From: Tannerellaceae bacterium
GTDB lineage: Bacteria > Bacteroidota > Bacteroidia > Bacteroidales > Tannerellaceae
Reading direction: 5' to 3'
Assembly (NCBI GenBank): GCA_031279915.1
Contig: JAITHO010000144.1
Span: 1-7,045 of the forward strand
DNA: 7,045 nt
Shown here: in pieces, positions 6,518 through 7,045 of the stretch
Layout of the letters: each line of letters begins with the position of its first letter
How positions within the stretch are numbered: the first letter of the stretch is position 1
Program-made: the position numbers and the translations under genes
Notes under the pieces: model-generated
What the model saw: only the letters and a program-made list of their open reading frames with translations
The model's database searches: none
What the model was told of the DNA's origin: nothing

Positions 6518-7045
6518 CTACCAGCCGGGATTCTGCATCAAATTCGGATTGACGTTCATCTCTGCCTCAGGGAAGGGCAACAGTTGGTGTCTATCCTTGA
6601 ATCCTGCGTCGGGAAACTCGAAGAAAGTGCCATCGCCGCGCGGAATCTTTTTGCCTTTGTCGGCAAGCGCCTTTGCGGCGTCGCCCCAGCGAATCAGATC
6701 TTGGTATCGCACAAACTCGAAGGCAAGTTCGAATCGCCGCTCCTGTTTGATGGCTTCGAAAAGCTGATCGCCGGCGCCGGTCAGGTTGGGCATTTCAGCG
6801 CGGGCTCTGAGCTGGTTGACGTATGCAAGAGCTTTGGCGTCGTCGGCTCCCGGCTTGCGATTATGCGCCTCTGCTGCCATCAGCAGGACGTCGGCGTAGC
6901 GTGTGATGCGGAAGTTCATTCCGGAGATTGTATGATATTCCTCTCCGGGAGTTTCATCAACGAAGGCTCCGTGCTTGATGCGCACTGATCCGTCGGAGCC
7001 ATACGGGAGATGCCCTTCGGCATTGCGGAACGATCCGCCGAAATC
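6518..7045 (-). CDS. SusD/RagB-family outer-membrane glycan-binding lipoprotein, C-terminal part
   Basis: The reading frame runs to the window edge and ends at TAG (6520-6518). The visible 175 residues are the C-terminal end of a protein usually of about 500-650 residues. SusD proteins cap a SusC TonB-dependent transporter and bind oligosaccharide at the cell surface. The stretch FRITRYADVLLMAAEAHNR is the SusD TPR-like helix signature. It is followed by ALAYVNQLRARAEMP, then QLFEAIKQERRFELAFEFVRYQDLIRWGDA, and the typical end LLPFPEAEMNVNPNLMQNPGW. A GTG at 6985 could be read as a start, but homologous sequence continues upstream of it, so it is internal. The N-terminal lipobox and the SusC gene must lie outside the window. 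The gene order susD, GH30, GH2 marks a PUL. Confidence 0.93.
   Translation of the reverse strand, partial: DFGGSFRNAEGHLPYGSDGSVRIKHGAFVDETPGEEYHTISGMNFRITRYADVLLMAAEAHNRKPGADDAKALAYVNQLRARAEMPNLTGAGDQLFEAIKQERRFELAFEFVRYQDLIRWGDAAKALADKGKKIPRGDGTFFEFPDAGFKDRHQLLPFPEAEMNVNPNLMQNPGW

Noticed and set aside
6983..6985. GTG as the start of a short SusD-like gene
   Set aside because: The frame stays open to the window edge with SusD-like sequence, so this is an internal valine codon of a longer gene.

Overview
The window looks like part of a polysaccharide utilization locus (PUL) from a member of the Bacteroidota, most likely Bacteroidales. The evidence is a SusD-family outer-membrane glycan-binding protein, a lipoprotein-type GH30 glycosidase and a large secreted GH2 enzyme with a LamG-like insert, all on the minus strand in that order. 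The genes have no Shine-Dalgarno sequence and AT-rich leaders, which is usual in this phylum. No rRNA, tRNA, CRISPR array or transposase gene was found.

Layout in the direction of transcription (high to low coordinates): the C-terminal 175 residues of a SusD-like protein (7045-6518, cut by the window edge); a long 546-bp gap (6517-5972); the GH30 gene (5971-4517); only 22 bp; the GH2 gene (4494-751); a hairpin (743-702) that probably ends the unit; then about 700 bp without a credible gene down to the window edge. SusD, with a SusC partner expected upstream and out of view, would bind and import oligosaccharide. The surface or periplasmic GH30 would cut a beta-linked backbone or side chain, and GH2 would remove beta-linked terminal sugars. 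The sequence does not fix the substrate; beta-1,6-linked glucan or galactan are possibilities.

The unusual content is in the two intergenic regions that bracket the GH30-GH2 pair. The left one (1 to about 382) is a badly decayed tandem array of eight or nine units of about 41 bp. Each unit is a T-tract followed in most cases by a small hairpin. The right one (6188-6300) holds a nearly perfect 42-bp tandem repeat built on the same unit in the opposite orientation. Next to the left array is a nested inverted repeat of 159 bp (511-669) made of four CCC-GTA-GGG-type mini-hairpins. Its arm mismatches are mostly G-T wobbles on the plus strand, as if a structured single strand is under selection. 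A further motif pair (GCTTTGTAAT followed by ACAA..ATAGTCGYGAGC) occurs in both gaps.

The leader of the GH30 gene carries two CTAACGTTAG palindromes exactly 42 bp apart. One overlaps a near-consensus Bacteroidota -7 box, so they are good candidates for the operator of a transcription factor. All repeat and regulatory statements are visual reads of the sequence and have not been computed.
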